This document shows positions 1 to 8,380 of a stretch of 64,000 bases of DNA, piece by piece (the stretch's first letter is position 1; the number at the start of each line of letters is the position of its first letter). Location of the stretch: the NCBI RefSeq assembly GCF_900114535.1, contig NZ_FOTK01000016.1:1-64000 (forward strand). The letters are read 5' to 3'. The notes beneath the pieces are model-generated. The model was not told the origin of the DNA. It ran no database searches and was given only the letters and a program-made list of their open reading frames with translations. The DNA is from Methylobacterium pseudosasicola. GTDB lineage: Bacteria > Pseudomonadota > Alphaproteobacteria > Rhizobiales > Beijerinckiaceae. The position numbers and the translations under genes were made by a program.

Positions 1-348
<348 letters not shown>

Positions 349-383
349 CCCCCAACACAGTCGCTGAGGCGACCGCGCCAGCG

Positions 384-483
384 GGCCTCGAAGGAGGCCT
401 CCAGGGCTCGCGTGGCTGGCTGGAGGGCTCCTTCGAGGCCTCCGCTTCGCTCCGTCACCTCAGGATGAGGGGGTTGGGTGGGA
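384..483. repeat. Dispersed inverted repeat, family A, copy 1
   Basis: Left arm 384-404 and right arm 420-440 are 21-base inverted copies with one mismatch (core CTCGAAGGAG / CTCCTTCGAG) around a 15-base loop. The flank at 459-480 (CTCAGGATGAGGGGGTTGGG) is also shared, in reverse complement, with the second copy at 41472-41600. The unit is therefore a mobile or duplicated intergenic element rather than a local hairpin. It could fold as RNA but has no T-run. Confidence 0.8.
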
Positions 484-504
484 AGGCTGCAGGACAAACC
501 GTCC

Positions 505-542
505 TGTCATTCCGGGTTCGCCTACGGCGCCCCGGACTGACA
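505..542. repeat. Dispersed inverted repeat, family B, copy 1
   Basis: TGTCATTCCGGG at 505-516 pairs with CCCGGACTGACA at 531-542 with one mismatch. The same GTCATTCCGGG / CCCGGAATGAC design recurs perfectly at 28391-28432, so this is a second intergenic palindromic repeat family. Confidence 0.65.
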
Positions 543-850
543 AGGTGGATGCTGGTCGTCTGTGCACCAGCGGACCTGTCGAGGGGTGGGATGCCAAGCG
601 TTGCGGCGCTGCACCGGACGGGGAGGGCACCGCGCTTCGGGTTCTCGCCGCTCAACGCGATGCAGGATTCTTCGGCCCAGCCGGAAAGGTTTTGCGCCGC
701 GCTCGACACCGATGCGAGCTATTAAGGCACTGGCAAGGCTGAGCTTTTGGCCGATGTCCAGGCCGTGCCAACTTTCCTCGGAAACCTAATCCCGCCCGCC
801 TCGTGTTGCAGCGCACACCGGGCAAGGACCCAGCGCGCTACATCACGCTC

Positions 851-949
851 ATGGCAATGAAATCCTTCTCTTACCTGATGATCGGCGTGTTCGCGTCCGG
901 TCTCGTCATGACCCTTCTGGGCTCTGTCGGCCTGCTGGCCGGTAGCTGA
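851..949 (+). CDS. Possible 32-residue single-pass membrane peptide
   Basis: An ATG at 851 opens a 32-codon frame ending in TGA at 947-949. The product is almost entirely a hydrophobic helix: MAMKSFSYLMIGVFASG at the start, a segment rich in Leu, Val and Gly, and a short LLAGS tail. This is the composition expected for a small inner-membrane protein. A second in-frame ATG lies two codons on. The upstream sequence has only a weak purine stretch (GCAAGGA, about 20 bases before), which lowers confidence. It lies just downstream of, and convergent to, the metallophosphoesterase gene. No function can be assigned. Confidence 0.35.
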   Translation: MAMKSFSYLMIGVFASGLVMTLLGSVGLLAGS

Positions 950-977
950 AGACTGGCGCCGGCGTGACCGTTCTCGG

Positions 978-1793
978 TCATGCCGGCGCTGCATCCACCC
1001 AGGTGCGCCCAGTCCACAGGCGCACCGCGACCGTGGCGCAGCCGTCCGCGATGATGATGCGGTTGTAGGCGTTGGGCTCGTTGCCCCGCAGCCGCGTCGA
1101 GGTCGCCGAGCCGGCCTGGACCGCCAGCAGCTTTCCCGGGCGCGAGCGAACCGAGCCGCGATCCAGCGTCTCGGGTTCCGAACCCTCTGCTTCCGCGTAG
1201 CGCGCATAGTGCCGGTGCAGGTGGCCAGCCAGGGTCAGGCCGACGCCGCAGCGCTGGAACACCGCCAGGGCCCGATCGGCCCGCCCGACCATGCGGGCTT
1301 CCGCGTCCCAGGGAGGCGGAAGGAATGGGTGGTGGCCGACCACGATCTTGAACAGATGGCCCGGCATCGCCGAGAACCGCGCCTCCGCCCGCGCGATCTG
1401 GCTGCGACGGATCATGCCGTGCGACCAGTCCGGCTCCGGCGCCCAGCGCCGGACGGTGTTGAGGCAGACGATCCCGATCTCGGCATCCTGAAAGCACGGC
1501 TCGGTCTCGGCCGCGATGGCGCGCCGGTAGCGGGTGAACGGGTGCACGAAGCGCTGGACCAGGCGGAACGGCGAGATGTCGTGGTTGCCCGGCACCCCGA
1601 TCCAGGGTGGCGTCAGCCGGTCGAGGAAGGCCCTGGCGGCGGCGAATTCCGAAGGCCGCGCCGCCATGGTGAAGTCCCCCGAGGCGACGATCAGGTCCGG
1701 CGCGTCGGCGTTCAGCTCGTGGACCAGGGCCTCCACCACAACCGGGTCGGTGCGGCCGAAATGCAGGTCGGAGATGTGGCTGATCCGTCTCAC
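978..1793 (-). CDS. Calcineurin-like metallophosphoesterase
   Basis: The 271-residue product has the full metallophosphoesterase motif series of the CpdA/YfcE-like class III group: SDLHFGRTD at the N terminus (Asp9, His11), SGDFT, GNHDI, GHHPF and GHLHRH. These residues bind a di-metal centre in the family. No signal peptide or membrane helix is seen, so it should be cytoplasmic. Substrate cannot be read from sequence; cyclic nucleotides, phospholipids and nucleotides are all hydrolysed by relatives. The GTG start (1791-1793) overlaps the stop of the upstream lipid-kinase gene as GTGA, implying coupled translation. That pairing makes a phospholipid-linked phosphatase role plausible but unproven. 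Confidence 0.85.
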   Translation of the reverse strand: MRRISHISDLHFGRTDPVVVEALVHELNADAPDLIVASGDFTMAARPSEFAAARAFLDRLTPPWIGVPGNHDISPFRLVQRFVHPFTRYRRAIAAETEPCFQDAEIGIVCLNTVRRWAPEPDWSHGMIRRSQIARAEARFSAMPGHLFKIVVGHHPFLPPPWDAEARMVGRADRALAVFQRCGVGLTLAGHLHRHYARYAEAEGSEPETLDRGSVRSRPGKLLAVQAGSATSTRLRGNEPNAYNRIIIADGCATVAVRLWTGRTWVDAAPA

Positions 1794-2692
1794 GGATGGC
1801 CGCCCGTCTTCGGCACGATCACCGTCAGCGCCTGCCGGTGGATCCGGTAGCGCAGGGGCGCGGGGATCAGCGCCACCTCGCCGTCATTCATGACCCTGAG
1901 TGCCCGGGTCTTCGACGTGATGGTCAGGTTGGCCGCCGGCAGCCGCTCAATGTCCGGTAAGCGGCGCCAGTCGCCCAGAGCGAAGCCGAGGGCCAGGCGC
2001 AGGGTCCGCCACGGGGAGAGCTGCGCCAGCACGTAGAGCGTCAGCTGCCCGGCATCGACCGGCGCCCGCACCAGCACCCGGCCCGGCCGCTCGACATAGT
2101 CGCCGATCACCACCGCCAGCAGCCGGAACCGCCAGGTCCGCGCTGCGCCGTCGATCGTGCCGGTCACGGTAAGCCGCGGATACCGGCCGAGATGGCGCAG
2201 CACGCCCATGATCCAGCGCAGCAGGCTGCGCAGACCGAGCTGCCGGCGATGGGCCTCCCGGTGCCGCGTCACCCGAGCGGGCAGGCCGAGCACGGAGTTG
2301 ATCAGGAACGTGCGGCCATTGACCTCACCGACGTCGATCTGCCGCTTGGCTCCCGAGGCGAGGATTGCGACCGCGCCGTCGATATCGAGCGGGATGCCGA
2401 GGTCCCGGGCCAGAAAATTCATGGTGCCCAGCGGCAGGATGCCGAGAGGCGTCGGCTTGCCGATCAGGGCCGCGGCGGCGCAGGCGATGGTGCCGTCGCC
2501 GCCTGCCACCACCAGGGCGTCGATATTCGGCTCCGACGCGGCGGCTGCGATCCGCACCGGCAGGGGCGCCCCTCGGTCGGCCTCACCCAGGGGCTCGATC
2601 CCGGCCGCGACCAGCGTCTCCCGGATCGCCTCCGGCGTCGTGCCGGACGCCACCGCCCCGGAGGCGCCGTTGATGACCAGAGCGATGCGCAT
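1790..2692 (-). CDS. Diacylglycerol kinase family lipid kinase
   Basis: The product begins [12 protein letters not shown] and carries [16 protein letters not shown] followed by [19 protein letters not shown], the nucleotide-binding and GGDGT motifs of the DAGK catalytic domain (DgkB/YegS/sphingosine kinase-like). Members phosphorylate diacylglycerol or related lipids at the membrane face using ATP. The C-terminal half ([38 protein letters not shown], shown here only as key segments GDYVERPG) fits the beta-rich substrate domain. A GTG at 2726-2728 would add 12 residues that look unconserved, so the ATG at 2690-2692 is preferred. It is the first gene of a two-gene minus-strand unit and is divergent from pyrH. 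Confidence 0.85.
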   Translation of the reverse strand: MRIALVINGASGAVASGTTPEAIRETLVAAGIEPLGEADRGAPLPVRIAAAASEPNIDALVVAGGDGTIACAAAALIGKPTPLGILPLGTMNFLARDLGIPLDIDGAVAILASGAKRQIDVGEVNGRTFLINSVLGLPARVTRHREAHRRQLGLRSLLRWIMGVLRHLGRYPRLTVTGTIDGAARTWRFRLLAVVIGDYVERPGRVLVRAPVDAGQLTLYVLAQLSPWRTLRLALGFALGDWRRLPDIERLPAANLTITSKTRALRVMNDGEVALIPAPLRYRIHRQALTVIVPKTGGHP

Positions 2693-2852
2693 GGAATCCC
2701 GGGCGTCCGTCCCGCTGGCGAGCCCCACCCATCTGCCAAAGCTGCACGTCGATCGCGTGTCGGTGGCGAATCATCCCCGCCGGATCGGTCGTCGCCCCTC
2801 GACGCCGCTCCCGCGGCTGACGTAGAAGCCTCCCGGGTTCGAGCGATGCGGT

Positions 2853-3593
2853 ATGGAGCCGGAGATCGAGATGCCGGAAGCGACGCCGTTTCGCCGTATC
2901 CTCCTCAAGCTGTCGGGTGAGGCCCTGGCGGCCCCGGACGGCTACTGGCTGCATCCGCCGACTCTGGCGGCGCTGGCCGAGGACATTGCCCGCACCATCG
3001 AGGGTGGCGCCGAGATCGCCATCGTGGTCGGCGGCGGCAATATGATCCGCGGCGCCCGCATCTCGGCGGCCGGCTGGATCGACCGCGCCACCGGTGATTC
3101 CCTGGGCATGATGGCCACGGTGATGAATTCCCTGGCGATCGAGACCGCGCTCAACGCCGCCGGCGTGCCGGCGCGGACCATGTCGGCGGTGTCGATGCCG
3201 ACGATCTGCGAGACCTATGCCCGCCAGCCGGCCCTGCACCATCTCGACAAGGGTCAGGTGGTGGTTCTGGCCGGCGGCACCGGCAACCCGTTCTTCACCA
3301 CCGATACCGCCGCGGTGCTGCGCGCCGCCGAGCTGCGCTGCGACGCCGTGCTCAAGGCCACGCAGGTGGACGGCGTCTACTCGGCCGATCCCAAGAAGGA
3401 TCCGAGCGCCACGCGCTATGACCGGCTGACCCATGACGAGGCGATCGCCCGCGACCTCAAGGTGATGGACACCGCCGCTTTCGCCCTCGCCCGTGAGAGC
3501 CGGCTGTCGATCGTGGTCGGCTCCCTGCATCCGCCGAGCTCGATCGCCAAGATCCTGTCCGGCGAGGCGCCCTCGACCCTCGTGGCGCCGTAA
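2853..3593 (+). CDS. pyrH: UMP kinase
   Basis: UMP kinase (UMP + ATP to UDP + ADP) of the bacterial hexameric amino-acid-kinase family, cytoplasmic, in pyrimidine nucleotide synthesis. The 246-residue product shows the ATP-site KLSGEAL (Lys19), the GGGNMIRG glycine loop at about 60-67, the [15 protein letters not shown] loop and [15 protein letters not shown], all typical of PyrH. The ATG at 2853 is used; a second ATG at 2871 would give MPEATPFRR and is equally possible. It opens the conserved pyrH-frr-cdsA-dxr block. Downstream frr starts about 100 bases later. Confidence 0.97.
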   Translation: MEPEIEMPEATPFRRILLKLSGEALAAPDGYWLHPPTLAALAEDIARTIEGGAEIAIVVGGGNMIRGARISAAGWIDRATGDSLGMMATVMNSLAIETALNAAGVPARTMSAVSMPTICETYARQPALHHLDKGQVVVLAGGTGNPFFTTDTAAVLRAAELRCDAVLKATQVDGVYSADPKKDPSATRYDRLTHDEAIARDLKVMDTAAFALARESRLSIVVGSLHPPSSIAKILSGEAPSTLVAP

Positions 3594-3697
3594 CGGCACG
3601 CCCTAGAGGTTTGCGGCACCGGGAAAATTCCGCCATTGAGGCCGCGACTGCCCGTGCCGGGCGAGAAGACAACGTCAGACGTGTCGGGACGACCACC

Positions 3698-4261
3698 ATG
3701 GCCACACCGGAATTCGACCTCAACGACATCAAGCGCCGCATGCAGGGCGCGGTCGCGTCGCTCTCCAAGGATCTCGGATCCCTGCGGACCGGGCGGGCCA
3801 CGCCCTCGCTGCTCGACCCGATCCAGGTCGACGCCTACGGCTCGTCGATGCCCATGGCGCAGGTCGCCACCGTGAGCGTGCCCGAGCCCCGGCTCCTGTC
3901 GATCTCGGTCTGGGACCGCAGCATGGTCACCGCCGTCGAGAAGGCGATCCGCGAATCCGATCTCGGCCTCAACCCGCAGACCGAGGGGCAGACCATCCGG
4001 CTGCGCATCCCCGAGATGAACGAGCAGCGCCGCAAGGAGATGGTGAAGGTCGCCCACAAGTACACCGAGGAGGCGCGCGTCGCCGTGCGCCACGTCCGGC
4101 GGGACGGGCTCGACCACCTCAAGAAGCTCCTGAAGGACAGCGCCATCTCGGAGGACGACGAGAAGCGCCAGGCCGCCGACGTGCAGAAGGCGACCGACCA
4201 GTTCATCGCCGAGATCGACGGCGTGCTGGCCTCGAAGGAGAAGGAGATCATGCACGTCTGA
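3698..4261 (+). CDS. frr: Ribosome recycling factor
   Basis: Ribosome recycling factor, which with EF-G splits post-termination ribosomes. The 187-residue length matches the family. Recognisable segments are [13 protein letters not shown] near residue 30, [11 protein letters not shown], the PxLTEERRKE-equivalent region [14 protein letters not shown], and [15 protein letters not shown]. The frame is open further upstream, but the ATG at 3698 starts [15 protein letters not shown], where similarity to the family begins, so this start is chosen. It is followed after only 19 bases by cdsA; uppS, often found between these two genes, is not there. Confidence 0.97.
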   Translation: MATPEFDLNDIKRRMQGAVASLSKDLGSLRTGRATPSLLDPIQVDAYGSSMPMAQVATVSVPEPRLLSISVWDRSMVTAVEKAIRESDLGLNPQTEGQTIRLRIPEMNEQRRKEMVKVAHKYTEEARVAVRHVRRDGLDHLKKLLKDSAISEDDEKRQAADVQKATDQFIAEIDGVLASKEKEIMHV

Positions 4262-4280
4262 GGCACAGGCCGAGACGCGC

Positions 4281-5138
4281 GTGACCTCCACCGCCACACC
4301 GGCCGCGCGCCCCTCCGGGCGGCGCGAGCTCTGGCTGCGCGTCGCCTCGGGCGTGGTGCTCGCCCCGGCGATCCTTGCCGCCCTGGTCTATGGCGGCTGG
4401 CCGTTTGCCGGGATCTGGCTCGCCGCCGGCATCATTGGCTTCGCCGAGTGGATGGTGATGAGCCGGACCGAGCCCCGCGAGGTGCTGATCGCCCTGGGCG
4501 CGGCGACGCTCGCCGCTCTGCTGCTCTGCCAGCGCGGGGGCGCCCCGGCGCTGGCCTGCATCGCGGTGCTGCTTCTGGGAGCGGCCGCTTGTGCCACGGT
4601 GGCGCGCACCGGCTTCGGCCGGGTGCGGGCGTTCGCCGGCGTGCTCGGGGCGGCTTCCGTCGCCTCGGTGCCGGTCGCCCTGCGCGACGATCCCGGGATC
4701 GGCCTCGTCGGCCCGGCCTGGATGTTCGCCGTGGTCTGGTCCACCGACATCGCCGCCTATTTCGCCGGCCGGAAGATCGGCGGCCCGAAGCTGATGCCCC
4801 GGGTCTCGCCCAACAAGACCTGGTCGGGCGCCATCGGCGGCCTGATCGGCGCGGTGGCGGCCGGCTCGCTGGTGGCTTTGGCCGCCGACCTCGCGGGGCT
4901 GGACCTGCCGCGCGCCGCCTCGCTGCCGGTGGTGGCCGGGGTGAGCGCCCTGGCCTCGGTGCTCAGCCAGGCCGGCGATCTCTTGGAATCCGGCATGAAG
5001 CGCCGCTACGGCGTGAAGGATTCCGGCAAGATCATCCCGGGCCATGGCGGCGTCATGGACCGGCTCGACGGATTTTTCGCGGTGGCCGTGTTGGCCGGGC
5101 TCTATCTCGCCCTGCGCGGAAGCGGTCTCATCCCGTGA
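4281..5138 (+). CDS. cdsA: Phosphatidate cytidylyltransferase (CDP-diglyceride synthase)
   Basis: Integral inner-membrane enzyme making CDP-diacylglycerol from phosphatidate and CTP, the branch point of phospholipid synthesis. The 285-residue protein is rich in hydrophobic helices. Its C terminus carries the complete CDS signature, from SGMKRRYGVKD through GKIIPGHGG to MDRLDG (about residues 237-264), with the metal-binding Asp residues intact. The start is a GTG at 4281, 19 bases after frr. The dxr gene begins 19 bases after its stop, so frr, cdsA and dxr look like one operon. Confidence 0.96.
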   Translation: MTSTATPAARPSGRRELWLRVASGVVLAPAILAALVYGGWPFAGIWLAAGIIGFAEWMVMSRTEPREVLIALGAATLAALLLCQRGGAPALACIAVLLLGAAACATVARTGFGRVRAFAGVLGAASVASVPVALRDDPGIGLVGPAWMFAVVWSTDIAAYFAGRKIGGPKLMPRVSPNKTWSGAIGGLIGAVAAGSLVALAADLAGLDLPRAASLPVVAGVSALASVLSQAGDLLESGMKRRYGVKDSGKIIPGHGGVMDRLDGFFAVAVLAGLYLALRGSGLIP

Positions 5139-5157
5139 CGATGAGGGAGTTTCACCC

Positions 5158-6336
5158 GTGACCCAGATCGTCACCGTCTTCGGCGCCACCGGCTCGATCG
5201 GCCGCTCCACCGCCGACCTGATCGCCCAGCACCCGGACCGCTTCCGCACCGGCGCCGTGGTCGGCGGCCGCGACGCGGTCGCGCTGGCCAAGGTCGCCCG
5301 CGAGCTCGGCGCCTCCTTCGCGGCGCTCGCCGACGAGACCGCCGGCCCGGCCCTCGCCGAGGCTCTGTCGGGCAGCGGCATCCCGAACGGGGCGGGGGAG
5401 GGCGCCGTGATGGAGGCGGTGGCCCGCGACGCCGACATCGTGGTCGCTGCCGTGAGCGGCGCGGCCGGGCTGAAATCCACCCACGCCGCGCTCCGGCTCG
5501 GCCGCACGGTGGCGCTCGCCAACAAGGAAAGCCTGGTCTGCGCCGGCGACGCCTTCATGCGCGACGCGGCTCGTTACGGCGCCACGATCCTGCCGATGGA
5601 TTCCGAGCACGACGCGCTCAGCCAGGCACTTGCCGGCCGGCCGCTGGCGGATGTCCGCACGATGATGATCACCGCCTCGGGCGGCCCGTTCCGGACCTGG
5701 ACCCGGGAGCGGATCGCCGCCGCCTCCGCGGCCGAGGCCGCGGCCCATCCGACCTGGTCGATGGGTATGAAGATCAACATCGATTCGGCCAGCCTGATGA
5801 ACAAGGGCCTGGAGCTGATCGAGGCGCACCATCTGTTCGGCATCGAGCCCGGGCGCCTGGACGTGGTCGTCCACCCGCAATCGGTGATCCACGGTCTGGT
5901 CTACTGGCTCGACGGTGCCGTCACCGCCGAGCTGGCGCTCCCCGACATGCGCGTGCCGATCTCGCATTGCCTCGGCCTCGGCGACCGCCTGACCATCGCC
6001 CGGGGCCGGCCCCTGGACCTCGTCAAGCTCGGCGCGCTGACCTTCGAGGCGGCCGACGAGGAGCGCTTCCCGTGCCTGCGGATCGGCCGGGCGGCGCTGG
6101 CCGCCGGCGGTGCGGCGCCCACCGTGATGAATGCGGCCAACGAGGTCGCGGTGGCGGCCTTCATCGCCGGCCGGATCGGCTTCTACGGGATCAGCGATCT
6201 GGTCGAGCGCGCCTGCGATCACTTCGCCGGACAGTACCGGACCGCGCCCGCCGACGTGGACGAGGCGCTCGCCATCGACGCCCATGTCCGCGTCTGGAGC
6301 GCCGAGGCCCTGCCGGAGCTGCGCGCCGTCGGCTGA
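5158..6336 (+). CDS. dxr: 1-deoxy-D-xylulose 5-phosphate reductoisomerase
   Basis: Second step of the MEP isoprenoid pathway: NADPH-dependent conversion of DXP to 2-C-methyl-D-erythritol 4-phosphate in the cytoplasm. The 392-residue product opens with the NADPH-binding loop GATGSIG (residues 9-15). It contains ANKESLVCAG, the metal-binding MDSEHDALSQ (Asp148, Glu150), SASLMNKGLELIEAHHLF and the HPQSVIHG segment. The GTG at 5158 is chosen because GAGGGAG lies eight bases upstream and the NADPH motif then sits at the usual distance. It ends 13 bases before the convergent tetR-family gene; rseP, its usual neighbour, lies 3.8 kb further on. Confidence 0.96.
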   Translation: MTQIVTVFGATGSIGRSTADLIAQHPDRFRTGAVVGGRDAVALAKVARELGASFAALADETAGPALAEALSGSGIPNGAGEGAVMEAVARDADIVVAAVSGAAGLKSTHAALRLGRTVALANKESLVCAGDAFMRDAARYGATILPMDSEHDALSQALAGRPLADVRTMMITASGGPFRTWTRERIAAASAAEAAAHPTWSMGMKINIDSASLMNKGLELIEAHHLFGIEPGRLDVVVHPQSVIHGLVYWLDGAVTAELALPDMRVPISHCLGLGDRLTIARGRPLDLVKLGALTFEAADEERFPCLRIGRAALAAGGAAPTVMNAANEVAVAAFIAGRIGFYGISDLVERACDHFAGQYRTAPADVDEALAIDAHVRVWSAEALPELRAVG

Positions 6337-6349
6337 ACGGCTTCGCGCC

Positions 6350-6988
6350 TCAGCGCTCCGCCCCGTATGCCGCCAAAAACACCCGCACCGCCTCCGCCAC
6401 CTGGAAGCGCTTCCGGGCTTCGTCCGCCATGTCGCCGGCGGCGAACAGGAGGCGGGTCAGGAGGCCTGCTAAACACAGATGTAGGAAGTGCTGCGCTGCG
6501 AGGGTGGTGTCGGTGATGCGCAACCGGCCGTCCTGCGCCTGGACGTCGAGATAGGCCGCCAGCCGCGCGACCCCGCGGGCCGGGCCGGCCTCGTAATAGA
6601 CCTGGCCGAAATGCGGAAATTTCTCGCAGACCCCGATCACCATGCGATGCACCGAGATATGTTCCGGCCTGGACATCTCGGCGAGAAAGCTCATCCCGAG
6701 GCGCGTCAGCACCGCCGGGACGTCCGAGTCGGCCGGGTCGAAGGTGAACAGGGTCTCGGCGAGGCTGGTCTTCTCCTGGATGATCAGGGCTTCGAACAAC
6801 GCCTCCTTGCTGTCGAAGTAGACGTAGAGGGTGCCCTTGGAGACGCCCGCGGCCCGGGCAATCTCGCCCATGCTCGCCCCGTCGAAGCCGGATGCCAGGA
6901 ACACGCGGCGTGCACCGTCCAGGATCTGCCGCCGCTTGTCCCCGTCATGCTGGGACGATCCCCGCTCCAGAACCGCGCCCTGATCCAT
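6350..6988 (-). CDS. TetR/AcrR-family repressor of the adjacent efflux pair
   Basis: About 212 residues. The N terminus has a classic TetR helix-turn-helix: ILDGARRVFLASGFDGASMGEIA followed by AGVSKGTLYVYFDSKEALFEAL (key residues shown in part; roughly residues 20-66). The C-terminal ligand domain resembles the AcrR C-terminal type, ending VRVFLAAYGAER. The ATG at 6988 is preferred over the adjacent GTG at 6991. It is divergent from the HlyD/EmrB pair, and the shared promoter has two 19-bp palindromes, so it probably represses both itself and the pump. The inducing ligand is unknown. Confidence 0.9.
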   Translation of the reverse strand: MDQGAVLERGSSQHDGDKRRQILDGARRVFLASGFDGASMGEIARAAGVSKGTLYVYFDSKEALFEALIIQEKTSLAETLFTFDPADSDVPAVLTRLGMSFLAEMSRPEHISVHRMVIGVCEKFPHFGQVYYEAGPARGVARLAAYLDVQAQDGRLRITDTTLAAQHFLHLCLAGLLTRLLFAAGDMADEARKRFQVAEAVRVFLAAYGAER

Positions 6989-7021
6989 CACCCTGCTCCG
7001 CGTCGGAGACGCTGCTTTGCT

Positions 7022-7040
7022 TGACCGAACCGTTCGGTCA
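7022..7040. promoter_or_regulatory. Probable TetR-family operator O1
   Basis: TGACCGAACCGTTCGGTCA is a perfect 9+1+9 palindrome 33 bases upstream of the repressor start. It is the exact reverse complement of the second site at 7090-7108. Position and symmetry fit autoregulation by the TetR-family protein; binding itself is inferred. Confidence 0.8.
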
Positions 7041-7089
7041 ATCTACCCTGAAGCCAGATTCGACGTGCGTCAAGGCGCGTCCCGTCGTC

Positions 7090-7108
7090 TGACCGAACGG
7101 TTCGGTCA
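7090..7108. promoter_or_regulatory. Probable TetR-family operator O2
   Basis: TGACCGAACGGTTCGGTCA, a perfect palindrome around a central base, lies 19 bases before the membrane-fusion-protein ATG. Centre-to-centre distance to the first site is 68 bases. It is placed to block transcription or early elongation of the efflux genes. Confidence 0.8.
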
Positions 7109-7127
7109 TTAGACCAGAGGCTCCACG

Positions 7128-8372
7128 ATGTCCCTTCGCGAAGATGGCGACCAGTCGGCTGCCCAGAGCGCGTCCGTGGAGGACGAGCGCGCCGAGGGGC
7201 CGGCTCCGCGTCACGCGGCCCCGGGCGACGTCGCGGCGCCGAATGGCTCTGCGCCGTCCGCGCCTGAAGTGCCCCCCGCCCAAAAACGCCCGCTCAAGCG
7301 GATGCTGCTGCTCGGCCTCCTGGCGACGGCCCTGGGCGGCGGCGTCTACGAGGGCTGGCAATGGTGGAGCGTGGGGCGGTTCTTCGTCTCCACCGACGAT
7401 GCCTATGTGCAGGCCGACATCTCGGTCCTGGCCGCCAAGGTCCCGGGCTATCTCGAATCCGTGCCCGTGGTGAACGGAATCTCGGTCAAGAAGGGCGACG
7501 TGATCGCCAAGCTCGACGACGGCGATTACCGCCTCGCGCTCCAGGCGGCGCAGGACAAGCTCGCGACGCAGGAGAGCACGATCACCCGGATCGCCCGGCA
7601 GGTCGAGGCCGCGCAGGCCCAAGTCGCGCAAGCCTCGGCGCAGATCGACGCGACCCGCGCCGACGCCGTGCGCGCGCAAGCCGATTTCGCCCGGGCGACC
7701 CAGATGCAGGCGGACTACGTCGCCAAGTCGCGGATCGACCAGGCTCGGGCCGACCGGGATCGGACCGAAGCCTCGGTGAAGGGCATGGAGGCCGGCCTCC
7801 TGGCGGCCCGGGCCAATGTCGACGTGCTCCAGGCCCAGAAGCGCGAGGCCGAGCGGCTCTCGGCGGAGCTGCGCACCGCCGTCGACCGCGCCCGGCGCGA
7901 CCTCGACTTCACGGTGATCCGGGCGCCGTTCGACGGCGTGGTCGGCAACAAGGCGGTCGAGGCCGGGGCCTACGTGGCCCCCGGCACCCGGGTCGCCGCC
8001 CTGGTGCCGCTCCAGAGCGTGCGCATCGATGCGAACTTCAAGGAGACGCAGGTTCAGCGCATGCGCCCCGGCCAGCCGGTGCTCGTGACCGTGGACGCCT
8101 ATCCGGATCGCGAGATCGAAGGCGTGGTCGAGTCGTTCTCCCCGGCCTCCGGCTCGGTGTTCAGCCTGCTGCCGCCGGACAACGCCACTGGCAACTTCAC
8201 CAAGATCGTCCAGCGCCTGCCGGTGCGGGTGCGGGTGCCCGAGGCGGTCGCCCGCGAGGGCCTGCTGCGGCCGGGCCTCTCCGTGGAGGTGCGGGTCGAT
8301 ACCCGGGCCGGCACCGACCGGTCGGTCCTCGACCATGCAGAAGACGGGCGCTTCAACGCCGCGAGCCGCTGA
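7128..8372 (+). CDS. HlyD/EmrA-type membrane fusion protein of an efflux system
   Basis: Periplasmic adaptor linking an inner-membrane pump to an outer-membrane channel. The 414-residue protein has a long charged cytoplasmic N terminus of about 58 residues, one membrane helix (MLLLGLLATALGGG, about 59-75), a lipoyl half-motif (FVSTDDAYVQADI, VKKGDVIAKLDDGDY), a coiled-coil hairpin rich in Ala, Gln and Arg, and the second half (FTVIRAPFDGVVGNKAVEAGAYV). It belongs to the EmrA subgroup that partners 14-helix MFS pumps, and such a pump follows eight bases later. No outer-membrane factor is encoded nearby. Confidence 0.93.
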   Translation: MSLREDGDQSAAQSASVEDERAEGPAPRHAAPGDVAAPNGSAPSAPEVPPAQKRPLKRMLLLGLLATALGGGVYEGWQWWSVGRFFVSTDDAYVQADISVLAAKVPGYLESVPVVNGISVKKGDVIAKLDDGDYRLALQAAQDKLATQESTITRIARQVEAAQAQVAQASAQIDATRADAVRAQADFARATQMQADYVAKSRIDQARADRDRTEASVKGMEAGLLAARANVDVLQAQKREAERLSAELRTAVDRARRDLDFTVIRAPFDGVVGNKAVEAGAYVAPGTRVAALVPLQSVRIDANFKETQVQRMRPGQPVLVTVDAYPDREIEGVVESFSPASGSVFSLLPPDNATGNFTKIVQRLPVRVRVPEAVAREGLLRPGLSVEVRVDTRAGTDRSVLDHAEDGRFNAASR

Positions 8373-8380
8373 ACCGGTCC

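Larger units (their letters stand above)
349..850. other. Gene-poor, repeat-bearing stretch after the transposase
   Basis: No convincing gene is visible in these 500 bases. Short open frames exist on both strands but lack ribosome sites and recognisable protein sequence. The stretch contains two intergenic inverted repeats (384-440 and 505-542, listed separately), both of types with further copies elsewhere in the window. Together with the IS110 fragment this looks like a small accessory or insertion-prone segment next to the conserved block. Confidence 0.5.

Noticed and set aside
2830..2850. tRNA-like TTCGA sequence before pyrH
   Set aside because: GGGTTCGAG resembles a T loop, but no acceptor stem, anticodon arm or D arm can be drawn around it.
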